64,000 bases of DNA. It comes from Candidatus Enterococcus moelleringii. Its GTDB lineage: Bacteria > Bacillota > Bacilli > Lactobacillales > Enterococcaceae. The DNA is taken from assembly GCF_017377575.1 (NCBI RefSeq), contig NZ_JAFREM010000033.1, positions 1 to 64,000 on the forward strand. The letters are read 5' to 3'. How positions within the stretch are numbered: the first letter of the stretch is position 1; each line of letters starts with the position of its first letter. The notes beneath the pieces were generated by a model. It had not been told where the DNA came from and did no database searches. It was given only the letters and a program-made list of their open reading frames with translations. The position numbers were made by a program, and so were the translations under genes. This document shows positions 1-8,315 of this stretch, in pieces.

Positions 1-19
1 GAGTAGGACGTCGCCACGC
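1..19 (+). rRNA. rrf: 5S rRNA, 3' end only
   Basis: The first 19 bases match the conserved 3' tail of enterococcal 5S rRNA (GAGTAGGACGTCGCCACGC). The rest of the rRNA operon lies outside the window to the left. A terminator follows directly, which fits the end of an rrn operon. Confidence 0.85.
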
Positions 20-26
20 GAGTTAG

Positions 27-54
27 ATCATCCAGATTTGGATGGTCTTTTTTT
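27..54 (+). terminator. rRNA operon terminator
   Basis: An 8-bp stem (ATCATCCA / TGGATGGT, one wobble pair) with a GATT loop is followed by a run of seven T. It sits just after the 5S rRNA end. Confidence 0.85.
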
Positions 55-102
55 CGTTTCGGAATTGGAACAGGCTTTATCAGAAATTTTTTGAGTTAGA
101 CA

Positions 103-144
103 AAAAGATCAGCAAAACTAAATGAATAGATTTTGCTGATCTTT
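103..144 (-). terminator. Terminator of the hydroxyacid dehydrogenase gene
   Basis: A stem AAAAGATCAGCAAAA / TTTTGCTGATCTTT around a 13-base loop, with a T run when read on the minus strand. It lies just past the stop of the dehydrogenase gene. Confidence 0.75.
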
Positions 145-159
145 CTTATAGATGACTTA

Positions 160-1068
160 TTAAAGTGCGGTGCTGTGCATAAACTTGATTGTCTCGATGG
201 TTTTTTCCCATTTTTCATATTCAAGTTCAGACATTTTAAAGTGGTAATCTTTGATGATGCCATCAGCGGCTACTTGAGCTGGGTGGCCCACATAGCATTG
301 ATCTTTTTCGCTATAGCTGGATACAGGCAGAACCTTGTGATTATTGTTTAGTACGGCTTCAATTACTAAAGCTGCTTGATTGGCAATACCGTATGATGTA
401 TAGCCTTTGCCGCGCATAGTGATCCAGCCGCCTGCCCTGGCTGTGGTCTCTAATTTTTCTAATTCCTCTGGAGAGAGCATCTCGCTAATTGGAACACCGC
501 CAATTCGGACGCTGGACCAGGCAACGAATTGTGATTCGCCATGTTCGCCCATTACGTAACCTTCAACTGAAGAAGGATGGACATTAAATTGCTCGCTCAC
601 TGCGTGTTTCATTCTAGCACTGTCTAAGGTTGTTCCGGTACCAAAGATTCTTTCTCTTGGAATACCTGTTAGTTCCTGCAGTCGTTGTGTGACAACATCG
701 CATGGATTAGTAATATTAATCAAGATTCCTTTAAAACCGGAAGCTTTGATTTTTGGTGCCCATTCTTCAACAATCTCTTTTGTTAAATACAACTCAGCAA
801 AGCGATCGGAATTGCCTTCAAAAATGGTAATATCACCTGCTGAAAAGATGAGTACATCAGTGTCTGCCAGTTCCTCTAAATTAGGCTCGATCAGTTTTAC
901 GTAATTGTAACGATCAACTTGACCATCAAAAAGGTCATTGTATTCAGAAAGAAGCTGACCTTCTTTCTTGTCAAAAAGGACCAGCTCATCTATGATGTTT
1001 CTGGAAATCAAGGTGTAAGCCAAAGTACTTCCTACGTGACCGACGCCAATAATTGCTGCTTTTTTCAA
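160..1068 (-). CDS. L-lactate / L-2-hydroxyisocaproate dehydrogenase family
   Basis: This is a 302-residue NAD-dependent L-2-hydroxyacid dehydrogenase that reduces 2-oxoacids such as pyruvate or branched 2-oxoacids in the cytosol. A Rossmann motif (GVGHVGS) lies at residues 8-14, with an NAD-selective Asp after strand 2 (VLFDKKEG). The loop GTGTTLDSARM and catalytic-His motif GEHGESQFVAW follow. The arrangement around DRFAEL and SGFKGILINITNP resembles L-2-hydroxyisocaproate dehydrogenase of lactobacilli more than the main fermentative Ldh, so the substrate is uncertain. The start is TTG, with a GAGGAG site about 10 bases upstream. It has its own promoter and terminator. Confidence 0.85.
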   Translation of the reverse strand: MKKAAIIGVGHVGSTLAYTLISRNIIDELVLFDKKEGQLLSEYNDLFDGQVDRYNYVKLIEPNLEELADTDVLIFSAGDITIFEGNSDRFAELYLTKEIVEEWAPKIKASGFKGILINITNPCDVVTQRLQELTGIPRERIFGTGTTLDSARMKHAVSEQFNVHPSSVEGYVMGEHGESQFVAWSSVRIGGVPISEMLSPEELEKLETTARAGGWITMRGKGYTSYGIANQAALVIEAVLNNNHKVLPVSSYSEKDQCYVGHPAQVAADGIIKDYHFKMSELEYEKWEKTIETIKFMHSTAL

Positions 1069-1094
1069 TAATATCCACTCCTCTTCTGATAAAA

Positions 1095-1123
1095 AGAATG
1101 CCTTTATTATGAGAAAAAGTCAA
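1095..1123 (-). promoter_or_regulatory. Sigma-A promoter of the dehydrogenase gene
   Basis: On the minus strand TTGACT is followed by a 17-base spacer and CATTCT, placing transcription start roughly 20 bases before the ribosome site. This lets the dehydrogenase be expressed separately from nrdI upstream. Confidence 0.55.
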
Positions 1124-1142
1124 GAGGATTGTGGCAATTTGG

Positions 1143-1592
1143 TTAATTGGCTGGAAGATCTTTCAGCACATCGTAAATGCGTTTAAGATCCGCATCGTTT
1201 CCCCGCAATTCGAAATCAGCCAACAAAGGAAAATCAAATGCTTCGCTGTATTGTTTAGCGGTTAAGCAATACTGGTAATTGAAGTTTTTATTACCGCTGC
1301 CGATTACCCCTAAACAATTTTTGTAGTTGTCTTCATACTCTAAATATTCTCGCATCACTTCGGTTAAGATTTCGGTATCGCCATTGTCGACACCGTTTCC
1401 TCCTTCGAGATAGGTTGGAACAAAGGTGACAAAGGCTTCTTCTTCTAATTCAAAAGGGCTGTTTTCGGAAATTTCTTTTACTTCAAAGATTGGCAGTGAA
1501 GGGTCCTGTTCGTGTTGTTCCTCAGATAAAGCAGCTAGTCGTTCTACGAATGATCGGGTATTGCCTGAAATAGAAATATATAAAAGTTTCAT
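1143..1592 (-). CDS. nrdI: NrdI-like flavodoxin
   Basis: This is a 149-residue flavodoxin-fold protein of the NrdI family. Known members hold FMN and help assemble the dimanganese-tyrosyl cofactor of class Ib ribonucleotide reductase. The FMN phosphate loop is at the N terminus (SISGNTRSF, residues 7-15), and GVIGSGNKNFNYQYC near residue 100 matches the FMN-ring loop of NrdI. No nrdEF or nrdH gene is adjacent, so it is a stand-alone copy as often seen in enterococci. The start ATG has a GGAGG site just upstream. Confidence 0.85.
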   Translation of the reverse strand: MKLLYISISGNTRSFVERLAALSEEQHEQDPSLPIFEVKEISENSPFELEEEAFVTFVPTYLEGGNGVDNGDTEILTEVMREYLEYEDNYKNCLGVIGSGNKNFNYQYCLTAKQYSEAFDFPLLADFELRGNDADLKRIYDVLKDLPAN

Positions 1593-1684
1593 ACTTGATT
1601 CCTCCTAAAAATAGTATAGCACGAGTGTCTAAAAAGTCGCTTTAGCTGGGATCAAAAAAACTTGAATAATTTTTATGTAAACGA

Positions 1685-1713
1685 TTGCACTAAACGGCGA
1701 AATATGGTATAAA
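1685..1713 (+). promoter_or_regulatory. Promoter of the unassigned RNA
   Basis: TTGCAC, a 17-base spacer and TATAAA form a good sigma-A promoter. Transcription would start near 1720. No ribosome site and coding frame follow it convincingly. Confidence 0.65.
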
Positions 1714-1718
1714 TATAG

Positions 1719-2053
1719 TTGTAAGGGGAAGTAATCCCTCAGTTGTGTTTTATTGCAGCGGGGAATGAACGAAACTTGTTCATTTCTAATGGAATGCCGT
1801 ATGGCAGAGAGGAAGTAGGGATTTTTGTTAACTCCTTACCAAATGCACCGAGTCTAGCAAGTAAGAGGAACGTAAAACATTACCTCAATTTAATGGTTGT
1901 ATTTAGCGAAAACCAAGCTAAGTCAAAAAGAGTGCGAATATTCCGATGTAACAGAAGGAATGAAGATAAAAGGCACAGCCATTAAACTTGCTAGACTTAT
2001 TTTTTTTGCCTAAAAATAGAACTGGTGAAGGGAGTGCTCTTCGCCAGTTTTTT
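1719..2053 (+). ncRNA. Candidate structured small RNA of unknown family
   Basis: A region of about 330 bases lies between a strong promoter and an intrinsic terminator and holds no plausible gene. Several local hairpins are visible: GGGA/TCCC near 1725, GAATGAAC/GTTCATTT at 1764-1786, TGCC/GGCA near 1797, and nested GAGG-GTAA/TTAC-CTC near 1865-1885. An 11-base segment GTCTAGCAAGT near 1852 is exactly complementary to ACTTGCTAGAC near 1986, which could close a large domain. I looked for and did not find hallmarks of tmRNA, RNase P RNA, SRP RNA or known riboswitches. 6S RNA cannot be excluded by eye. Confidence 0.5.
2020..2053 (+). terminator. Terminator of the unassigned RNA
   Basis: The stem AACTGGTGAAG / CTTCGCCAGTT is followed by six T. 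A T-rich stretch at 1999-2007 may be an earlier end. Confidence 0.75.
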
Positions 2054-2060
2054 CGCCCAA

Positions 2061-2102
2061 AAAAGCAGGCCTTTAGGAAATTGTTCCTGGAGGCCTACTT
2101 TG
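2061..2102 (-). terminator. Terminator of mvaS
   Basis: Read on the minus strand, a 16-base arm with AGGCCTCCAGGAA pairs with TTCCTAAAGGCCT across a CAAT loop and ends in a T run. It lies directly after the mvaS stop. Confidence 0.8.
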
Positions 2103-2106
2103 TTGA

Positions 2107-3261
2107 TTAATGGTTGTAGTAACGGATGCCATCTTTAAGTTTATTGATTGCATAAGTTGTATCATCGTTGAAGTCATAATCGCCATCAACCAGCGGTAAT
2201 TTATCTTCGAACATTTCTTCATATTCTTCGATCGTCAGTTGTTTGCGGGCAGTTAATAATGCTTGGTTAGCCGCAACAGTTAATTGTTCCTTGTAACCGG
2301 GCATTAATTCTAAGGAGAAGAATTCGCTGACTGCACCTGAACCGTAACTGAACATGCCGATCCGATCACCTGGTTTTAGGGCATCGCTGTTATCCAGCAG
2401 TGAGATCAATCCTAGGTATAGCGAACCAGTATAAAGGTTGCCGACTTCTCGGCTGTAAACAACTGCTTCGTCATAACGGGTTTCCAGACGAGTTTGCTCT
2501 TCTTCAGACATACTTGGGAAAATCGCTCGCAATGCTTTACGTCCCATTTTTGTGTAAGGTAAATGGAAGGTTAGTGCTGCATAATCCTGTGAAGTTGTCT
2601 GATTTACTTTTAGATTTTGTTCCCAAACACGGGTAAATGAATTAATGTAGATTTCATTTGACAAGTGTCCATCCACTAATGGATATTCGTGGTTCGATGG
2701 GCGCCAAAAATCATAAACATCTTCCGAATAAAAGACACTATCATCATTGATAGCTAAAATACTAGGTTCTGCTGAAACCAGCATAGCGACGGCGCCGCAG
2801 CCTTGTGTAGGCTCTCCACCTGTATTTAAACCGTATTTTGCAATATCAGCAGCAATCACCAGCGCTTTGCGAGTGGGATGTGCTGCCACGTAATCACGGG
2901 CTTGCTGCAAGGCAGCAGTTCCAGCGTAACATGCATGTTTTACTTCATAAGAACGGGCGAACGGTTGAATGCCCAATAGACCGTGAATAATGACGGCAGC
3001 CGATTTAGAGAAATCATTGCTTGATTCGGTTCCGACAATTACCAGATCAATGGATTCCTTATCTTCATCACTCACTATTTTTTCTGCAGCCGCAGCTCCA
3101 AGTGTGACGATGTCCTGTGTTTTAGGAATAACGGCCATTTTGTCTTGCCCTAACCCAATATGAAACTTATTTGGATCCGTGTTTCTGGCATTGGCCAAGT
3201 CCGTCATATCAAGATAATCGTTTGGTACGTGAAAACTGATTTTATCAATCCCTATTTTCAT
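2107..3261 (-). CDS. mvaS: Hydroxymethylglutaryl-CoA synthase
   Basis: This 384-residue enzyme condenses acetyl-CoA with acetoacetyl-CoA to give HMG-CoA, the second step of the mevalonate pathway to isoprenoids. The nucleophilic cysteine is Cys111 in EVKHACYAGTAAL, at the same residue number I recall for the Enterococcus faecalis enzyme. The catalytic Glu79 lies in VIVGTES, and a conserved GSGAVSEFFSLEL motif is near the C terminus. I chose the ATG at 3261, which has GGAGGGG 6 bases upstream; an in-frame extension of 12 residues further upstream overlaps that site and is unlikely. It is divergent from mvaE. Confidence 0.95.
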   Translation of the reverse strand: MKIGIDKISFHVPNDYLDMTDLANARNTDPNKFHIGLGQDKMAVIPKTQDIVTLGAAAAEKIVSDEDKESIDLVIVGTESSNDFSKSAAVIIHGLLGIQPFARSYEVKHACYAGTAALQQARDYVAAHPTRKALVIAADIAKYGLNTGGEPTQGCGAVAMLVSAEPSILAINDDSVFYSEDVYDFWRPSNHEYPLVDGHLSNEIYINSFTRVWEQNLKVNQTTSQDYAALTFHLPYTKMGRKALRAIFPSMSEEEQTRLETRYDEAVVYSREVGNLYTGSLYLGLISLLDNSDALKPGDRIGMFSYGSGAVSEFFSLELMPGYKEQLTVAANQALLTARKQLTIEEYEEMFEDKLPLVDGDYDFNDDTTYAINKLKDGIRYYNH

Positions 3262-3414
3262 GTTGCCCCTCCTTTTCTTCCCTAAGTAATATATCATAGA
3301 AATGCCGGAATTTGGGCAGATCCATGCTTAAGAAAATTTAAAATATATAGGAATCTAACAGATATATAATCGTGAATAATTCTTTCAGCTATTTTTAAGA
3401 AACGTAATGATTCC

Positions 3415-3443
3415 TTGAAAACCTCACATGGATACGGTAAAGT
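3415..3443 (+). promoter_or_regulatory. Promoter of mvaE
   Basis: TTGAAA, a 17-base spacer and TAAAGT lie 68 bases before the mvaE start, inside the 249-bp region shared with the divergent mvaS. Confidence 0.55.
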
Positions 3444-3510
3444 CAGAGAAGCTAAACAATTTGGCATTAAAAAATTAATATAGATACGACAAATTTTTTG
3501 GAGGTGCACC

Positions 3511-5931
3511 TTGGAAGAAATAGTGATTTTGAGTGCTGTGCGAACACCGATCGGCAAGTACAAAGGAAGTTTGGCAGCCACATCTGCTGTGGAGCTGGGA
3601 GCTTTAACGATCAAAGAGGCGGTAAAACGAGCGCGGATTTCTGAAGCGGCAGTCGGGCAAGTTTTTATGGGGAATGTATTGCAGGCTGGTAATGGTCAAA
3701 ATGTGGCGCGGCAATCGTCGGTAAAAGCGGGGATTCCTTATGAAGTACCAGCAACTACAATTAATGAGGTTTGCGGTTCAGGAATCAAATCTATCATTTT
3801 AGCGATGCAGCAAATCCAATTAGGGGAAGCGGAAGTAGTTGTTGCTGGTGGTACGGAGAATATGTCGCAAGCACCGAAGCTGACAAAGTTTGATTTTGCG
3901 GAAAACGAATGGCAAGAACCTTTTTCCAGCATGATCTATGATGGCCTAACCGATGCTTTTAGTGGTCGTCACATGGGCTTAACGGCTGAGAAGGTTTCTG
4001 AAGAATATAACGTATCACGGCAAGCACAGGATGAATTCGCCTATGCTTCTCAACAAAAAGCGAATAAAGCACGGGGAAATGGCGATTTCGAAATGGAAAT
4101 TGTACCGGTTCAATTAGCAGACGGCAGCACGCTGACAGCTGATGAAGGGATTCGTGGAGAAACAACTTTAGAGAAAATTGCCAGCTTGAAACCAGCCTTT
4201 AAAGAAGATGGTGTCGTAACTGCCGGAAATGCCTCGACTTTAAATGACGGAGCTTCAGCACTGGTGTTGGCTTCTAAAACTTACGCAGAAATGAACAATC
4301 TTCCTTATCTAGCGACAATTGAAGGCTATAGTGAGGTTGGGATTGATCCGAGTGTCATGGGTGTAGCTCCAATTTCGGCGATTGAGAAATTGTTGGAAAA
4401 GAAAGGGATGAACCAAGACGCTGTTGATCTGTTTGAGATTAACGAAGCCTTTGCAGCAGCATCGGTTGCTGTTCAGCGAGAATTGCAGCTGCCGGATGAA
4501 AAATTAAACATTCGCGGCGGCGGAATTGCGTTGGGACATCCAATTGGTGCCAGTGGTGCCCGAATCGTAACTAGTCTATTGCATGAACTGATTCAAGAGG
4601 ATAAAAACCGGGGAATTGCCAGCTTATGTGTGGGTGGCGGAATTGGTTTAGCCTTAATGATTCGCAAAAATGAAACGGCGGAAACGCAAAAAAAAAAGTT
4701 CTATCAGCTGACTAGAGCAGAACGCTTGGCTCAGTTAGCTGCTGAAGAGAAGCTTACAGCAGAAGAAGCGGCCCAGTTAGCTAACGATACCGTGCTTCCT
4801 GAGAAAATCGCCAATAATCTGATTGAAAACCAAATCAGCGAAGTAGCTACTCCCCTTGGGATTGCCCGCAACTTTGTCATTAATGGCGAGGAAAAAGACG
4901 TGCCAATGGCGACAGAAGAGCCGTCTGTGATCGCAGCTGCCAGCAATGCAGCGAAAATTATGGCAATTCATGGCGGCATTCAAGCGAAGGTCTTGGAACG
5001 GGCAATGGTGGGGCAGATCGTGCTGCAAGAGGTAGCTGACACTGGATTCATTCAGCAGTGGGTGAAAGATCATGAAGCCCAACTATTCACCACAGCTCAG
5101 CAATCCTATCCTTCTATCTATCAAAGAGGCGGCGGGCTGAAAGAGATTCAAACCCGGGTGTTTTCTGAACAGGGCTATGTCTCGATTGATTTAATCGCTG
5201 ACGTGAAAGATGCGATGGGGGCGAATATTTTAAATACGATGCTGGAAGGTGTCGCACAAGAAATTCGCAGCGGGCTTCCAGAGGTGAATGTTCTTTTCAG
5301 TATTTTAAGCAATTACGCGACACATTCTTTGGTGGAAGCTTCTTGCCAGCTGCCTGTAGCGGCGATTGGCAAAGAAACGGCTGAGAAAATTGCCTCAGCC
5401 TCAGCGTACGCTAAATTGGATCCGTATCGTGCGGCAACTCATAACAAAGGGATTATGAATGGGATAGAAGCAGTCGTTTTGGCAACTGGTAATGATACTC
5501 GTGCCGTATCGGCGGCTGTTCATGCCTATGCCGCAAAAAATGGCAGCTATCAAGGCTTAACAGATTGGTCGATTGAGGACGATCAGCTGGTAGGACGACT
5601 GGTTCTGCCGATGGCTGTTGGGACAGTCGGTGGGGCGACTAAGGTCTTGCCGAAAGCGCAGCTTAGCCTTAAGTTGTTAGGTGTTGCCTCCGCAGGCGAG
5701 CTAGCCGAAATCATCACTGCGGTTGGGTTAGCGCAAAACTTCGCTGCTGTGCGAGCATTAGTCACCGATGGGATTCAAAAGGGACACATGGCCTTACAGA
5801 GCCGTTCATTGGCTATCACTGCCGGTGCACAGGAAAACGAAATCCCTCAAGTTGTTCAGCTTTTGAAACAGGCGCCGCAAATGAACTTGGCGGAAGCGGA
5901 AAAGATTCTAATACAACTACGAGCAAACTAA
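3511..5931 (+). CDS. mvaE: Bifunctional acetyl-CoA acetyltransferase / HMG-CoA reductase
   Basis: This 806-residue fusion catalyses the first and third steps of the mevalonate pathway. Residues 1-385 are a thiolase: Cys88 lies in INEVCGSG, the His region is GGGIALGHPIGASGAR, and a second Cys is in SLCVGGGIG. A charged linker (about 387-415) leads to a class II HMG-CoA reductase domain with MATEEPSVIAAASNAAK, DAMGANILNTM, ATHNKGIMNG, AVGTVGGATKV and a C-terminal His in GIQKGHMAL. This fusion is typical of enterococci. The start is TTG, with GGAGGTG 7 bases upstream. It ends in a strong bidirectional hairpin. Confidence 0.97.
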   Translation: MEEIVILSAVRTPIGKYKGSLAATSAVELGALTIKEAVKRARISEAAVGQVFMGNVLQAGNGQNVARQSSVKAGIPYEVPATTINEVCGSGIKSIILAMQQIQLGEAEVVVAGGTENMSQAPKLTKFDFAENEWQEPFSSMIYDGLTDAFSGRHMGLTAEKVSEEYNVSRQAQDEFAYASQQKANKARGNGDFEMEIVPVQLADGSTLTADEGIRGETTLEKIASLKPAFKEDGVVTAGNASTLNDGASALVLASKTYAEMNNLPYLATIEGYSEVGIDPSVMGVAPISAIEKLLEKKGMNQDAVDLFEINEAFAAASVAVQRELQLPDEKLNIRGGGIALGHPIGASGARIVTSLLHELIQEDKNRGIASLCVGGGIGLALMIRKNETAETQKKKFYQLTRAERLAQLAAEEKLTAEEAAQLANDTVLPEKIANNLIENQISEVATPLGIARNFVINGEEKDVPMATEEPSVIAAASNAAKIMAIHGGIQAKVLERAMVGQIVLQEVADTGFIQQWVKDHEAQLFTTAQQSYPSIYQRGGGLKEIQTRVFSEQGYVSIDLIADVKDAMGANILNTMLEGVAQEIRSGLPEVNVLFSILSNYATHSLVEASCQLPVAAIGKETAEKIASASAYAKLDPYRAATHNKGIMNGIEAVVLATGNDTRAVSAAVHAYAAKNGSYQGLTDWSIEDDQLVGRLVLPMAVGTVGGATKVLPKAQLSLKLLGVASAGELAEIITAVGLAQNFAAVRALVTDGIQKGHMALQSRSLAITAGAQENEIPQVVQLLKQAPQMNLAEAEKILIQLRAN

Positions 5932-5985
5932 AAAAAGTTCTGAAGCCGTTCTTCATCAGAAGACAGCTTCAGAACTTTTTATTTT
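5931..5985. terminator. Bidirectional terminator between mvaE and the EEP gene
   Basis: The arms AAAAAGTTCTGAAGC and GCTTCAGAACTTTTT form a 15-bp stem, with A/T runs that work on both strands. It serves the two convergent genes. Confidence 0.85.
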
Positions 5986-7052
5986 TCTAATGTAAAGTCT
6001 AAATAAACCGGATTGTGATCGGAATATTCAAATTCATTTTCTTCCACTTGCACTTTTTTAACCGCTACATTGTCGGATACAATAAATCCATCAATCAGTG
6101 TCACTTCGGCTGTTTTCTTATCGTAAGGTTCATTTAGTTTGCGAGAAGAAGGTACTTTAGCTTCAGCTAAACCATCAACAGGGATCTCAAAGCCGGCTGG
6201 TAAATCTTCTTTCGGGAAAGGCTGATTCCAGCTTTCCCGTTTTTTGCTAGTCCCAAAGACCTCGGGACTATTGCCTAAAACATCGTGGTTAAAGTCGCCG
6301 CCGACGATCACATAATTGCCTTTTTTGTATTCGTCTTCCATATAATTGAATAGTTTATCCAATTGGGCTTCCATGACAGAACGATCTTTCGTATAAGCTG
6401 AAAGATGCACGTTAATTGCGATTAAATCGTTACTGCCGTCTACCGGGATTTTTGTCGCAGTAAAGGCGCGATCCAAATCTAAAAACTTATTGTAGTTTGT
6501 TTCGATAGGCAAGGAGTAGCGCTTGCCATCCGTCATGGTCGCTTTGCTCATAGTGACTAAACCTGAAGTGGCTTTCCCAATCGGTTGATTGAAGGGATAG
6601 AACAAGTAAGGTGAGTCGTAATTTTGACCATAGAGACTATTGTAGCCAAACAAATTGTTTCGTAACCAGTTCACCTCGTTCACATGCTGCGAACGATCAC
6701 CGTCTTCGTCGACTTCTTGATAGAAAGCTAAAGCGGGATCGATCTTTTCGGTGGTTTCTACCACGCCTCGTAAATTCTTCTCGACACTTTTCTTGCTGTC
6801 GGCCCGTGACTTTGTTCCTCCGTCCATAAAGAAGCTGTAGCTTGGCGGATAAGAACCATAGCCGATATTATAGGTCATTGCTCGATAAGAGACGTCTGCC
6901 TTTAATTGCTCGCTGGTTTCTTGTTCAATTGCTAGGTCTTGATTGTCTGGTAAGCGATCATACGCTATATATAAATAAGCCACATAAGCACCTAAAACCA
7001 ATAGGATAAGTAACAGAAGTGTCAGCAGCACTTTACCAATTTTTTTTGCCAT
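5979..7052 (-). CDS. Membrane-anchored endonuclease/exonuclease/phosphatase-fold protein
   Basis: This 357-residue protein has an N-terminal membrane anchor (residues about 8-30, a Leu-rich stretch) and an extracellular EEP-fold domain. EEP motifs are visible: YRAMTYNIGYG for the first metal-binding Asn, FYQEVDEDG for the metal Glu, NVHLSA, GGDFNHD and the terminal SDHNPVYL. Related enzymes cleave phosphodiesters (DNase I, sphingomyelinase, inositol phosphatase), but substrate cannot be read from sequence. The start ATG follows AGGGGGA by 7 bases. It is convergent with mvaE. Confidence 0.8.
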   Translation of the reverse strand: MAKKIGKVLLTLLLLILLVLGAYVAYLYIAYDRLPDNQDLAIEQETSEQLKADVSYRAMTYNIGYGSYPPSYSFFMDGGTKSRADSKKSVEKNLRGVVETTEKIDPALAFYQEVDEDGDRSQHVNEVNWLRNNLFGYNSLYGQNYDSPYLFYPFNQPIGKATSGLVTMSKATMTDGKRYSLPIETNYNKFLDLDRAFTATKIPVDGSNDLIAINVHLSAYTKDRSVMEAQLDKLFNYMEDEYKKGNYVIVGGDFNHDVLGNSPEVFGTSKKRESWNQPFPKEDLPAGFEIPVDGLAEAKVPSSRKLNEPYDKKTAEVTLIDGFIVSDNVAVKKVQVEENEFEYSDHNPVYLDFTLEK

Positions 7053-7179
7053 TGCATTTCCCCCTTGCCCCTATCATACCAGAAAATGCTTTATTAGAAA
7101 AAGAGTGGAATTCTTTTTTCTCCCATCAAGTCATGATACAATGGAAGGGTAGTATATGTTATAAAAAAGGAGTTTTACT

Positions 7180-7773
7180 ATGATAAGATTTGCGGAAAAA
7201 CAAGACGGACCTGCTGTTGCTGAATTGATCCTGGTTATTTTAAAGGATATGGAGCTGCCATTTCTAGAAGAATTTGGTGAAGCTGCTGCTAAAGAAGCAA
7301 TTACGGCTGCCTACGATGATCCCACCTATCGCTTTGGTTTTCAGCGGGGATTAGTGGCAGAGGTAGATGGAAAAATCGCAGGGGCGGCCTTTGGTTATCC
7401 GGCAAAGGATGAACCGATCATTGATCGGCCATTGAAAAATTATTTAGCTTCGAAAGGTTTATCAGCAGATATCGACATGTTTATCGATCCGGAAGCTTTT
7501 CCCAATGAATGGTACTTAGATTCGATTGCTGTTGATGCAGCATTTCGTGGACAAGGAATCGGTTCTCAGCTATTGGAAGCCGTGGATTTATTGGCAATAC
7601 GGGATGGGGAAGAGGTTGTCGGCTTGAGTGTCGATCAGTTAAACCCTGGTGCGAAAAAATTATACTTAAGAGAAGGCTTCGCGGTCGTCGGACAACATAC
7701 GATCAGTGGGCATTTGTACGACCATATGCAGCGGAAAATAAAAACAGCTGTCCGGGAAAAGGTCAGCTGTTAA
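7180..7773 (+). CDS. GNAT family N-acetyltransferase
   Basis: This 197-residue protein has a GNAT fold. The acetyl-CoA pyrophosphate loop is FRGQGIGSQLLEA (about residues 124-136), preceded by the strand WYLDSIAVD and followed by NPGAKKLYLREGF. The acceptor is unknown. An AAGGAG site lies 8 bases before the ATG. Its last 11 bases overlap the 3' end of the convergent gene on the minus strand, and a hairpin around its stop may terminate both. Confidence 0.8.
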   Translation: MIRFAEKQDGPAVAELILVILKDMELPFLEEFGEAAAKEAITAAYDDPTYRFGFQRGLVAEVDGKIAGAAFGYPAKDEPIIDRPLKNYLASKGLSADIDMFIDPEAFPNEWYLDSIAVDAAFRGQGIGSQLLEAVDLLAIRDGEEVVGLSVDQLNPGAKKLYLREGFAVVGQHTISGHLYDHMQRKIKTAVREKVSC

Positions 7774-8290
7774 TCGAGCAAAGGGCAGTTTTTGTGGCTG
7801 CTCTTTTTTCTTTTGGTTTGCTTCGGTTGTATAACCAGTAGTCCATGATTGCGGCCACACAAATGGCAACCGGTGCGTTTTTCGGATGGTTGACATCGAC
7901 TACATAATAATCACCAGTTAAAAAGCTGGCTTTGTCCATCGTCATAATGCGGCGATTAAAGTGATTGATCGCATAATGATGGCTGTAGATATTTCCGTAG
8001 ACAGCCCAATTCAGCTGTTTAATATAGTAGAAATCTCCCGGCCAATTGAAGATTTTATGTAAGGTGCCAACTTTAGTAAAGTTTTGGTAGATTTCAAATT
8101 TACGACCAAAAACTACGCTGGCTTGTTTAATGTACGCGACCATTTGTCCATTCATTGCATAGAGGGAAAGAACGTTGCCTTTTCTGCCCCATTGACCAAC
8201 CATCAAGTAGACTGCTTTGCCATCTGTATCTTTGACGATGGTCCGTGTCGCCGAGCTTAGATGTTTTTCTTGAATTAGGTATTCCGTCAT
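7763..8290 (-). CDS. LURP-one-related (YxjI-like) protein
   Basis: This 175-residue protein resembles the LOR/YxjI family, which has a tubby-like beta-barrel fold and no established enzymatic role. It shows repeated short beta segments with aromatic pairs (GDFYYIKQ, GDYYVVDVNHPKNAPVAICVA). I place the start at the ATG at 8290, since extension to 8347 would run into the 3' end of the upstream HAD gene. The ribosome site there is weak (GTGGTGA), so translation may be coupled to the HAD gene. Confidence 0.6.
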   Translation of the reverse strand: MTEYLIQEKHLSSATRTIVKDTDGKAVYLMVGQWGRKGNVLSLYAMNGQMVAYIKQASVVFGRKFEIYQNFTKVGTLHKIFNWPGDFYYIKQLNWAVYGNIYSHHYAINHFNRRIMTMDKASFLTGDYYVVDVNHPKNAPVAICVAAIMDYWLYNRSKPKEKRAATKTALCSINS

Positions 8291-8315
8291 TTTTTTCACC
8301 ACTTTTGGTAGTTGT

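Noticed and set aside
1743-1985. 80-codon open frame inside the unassigned RNA
   Set aside because: No ribosome site, unlikely composition, and it lies inside a structured transcript.
3294-3614. 106-codon frame on the minus strand over the mvaS-mvaE spacer
   Set aside because: It overlaps the mvaE start and both promoters and has no ribosome site or recognisable content.
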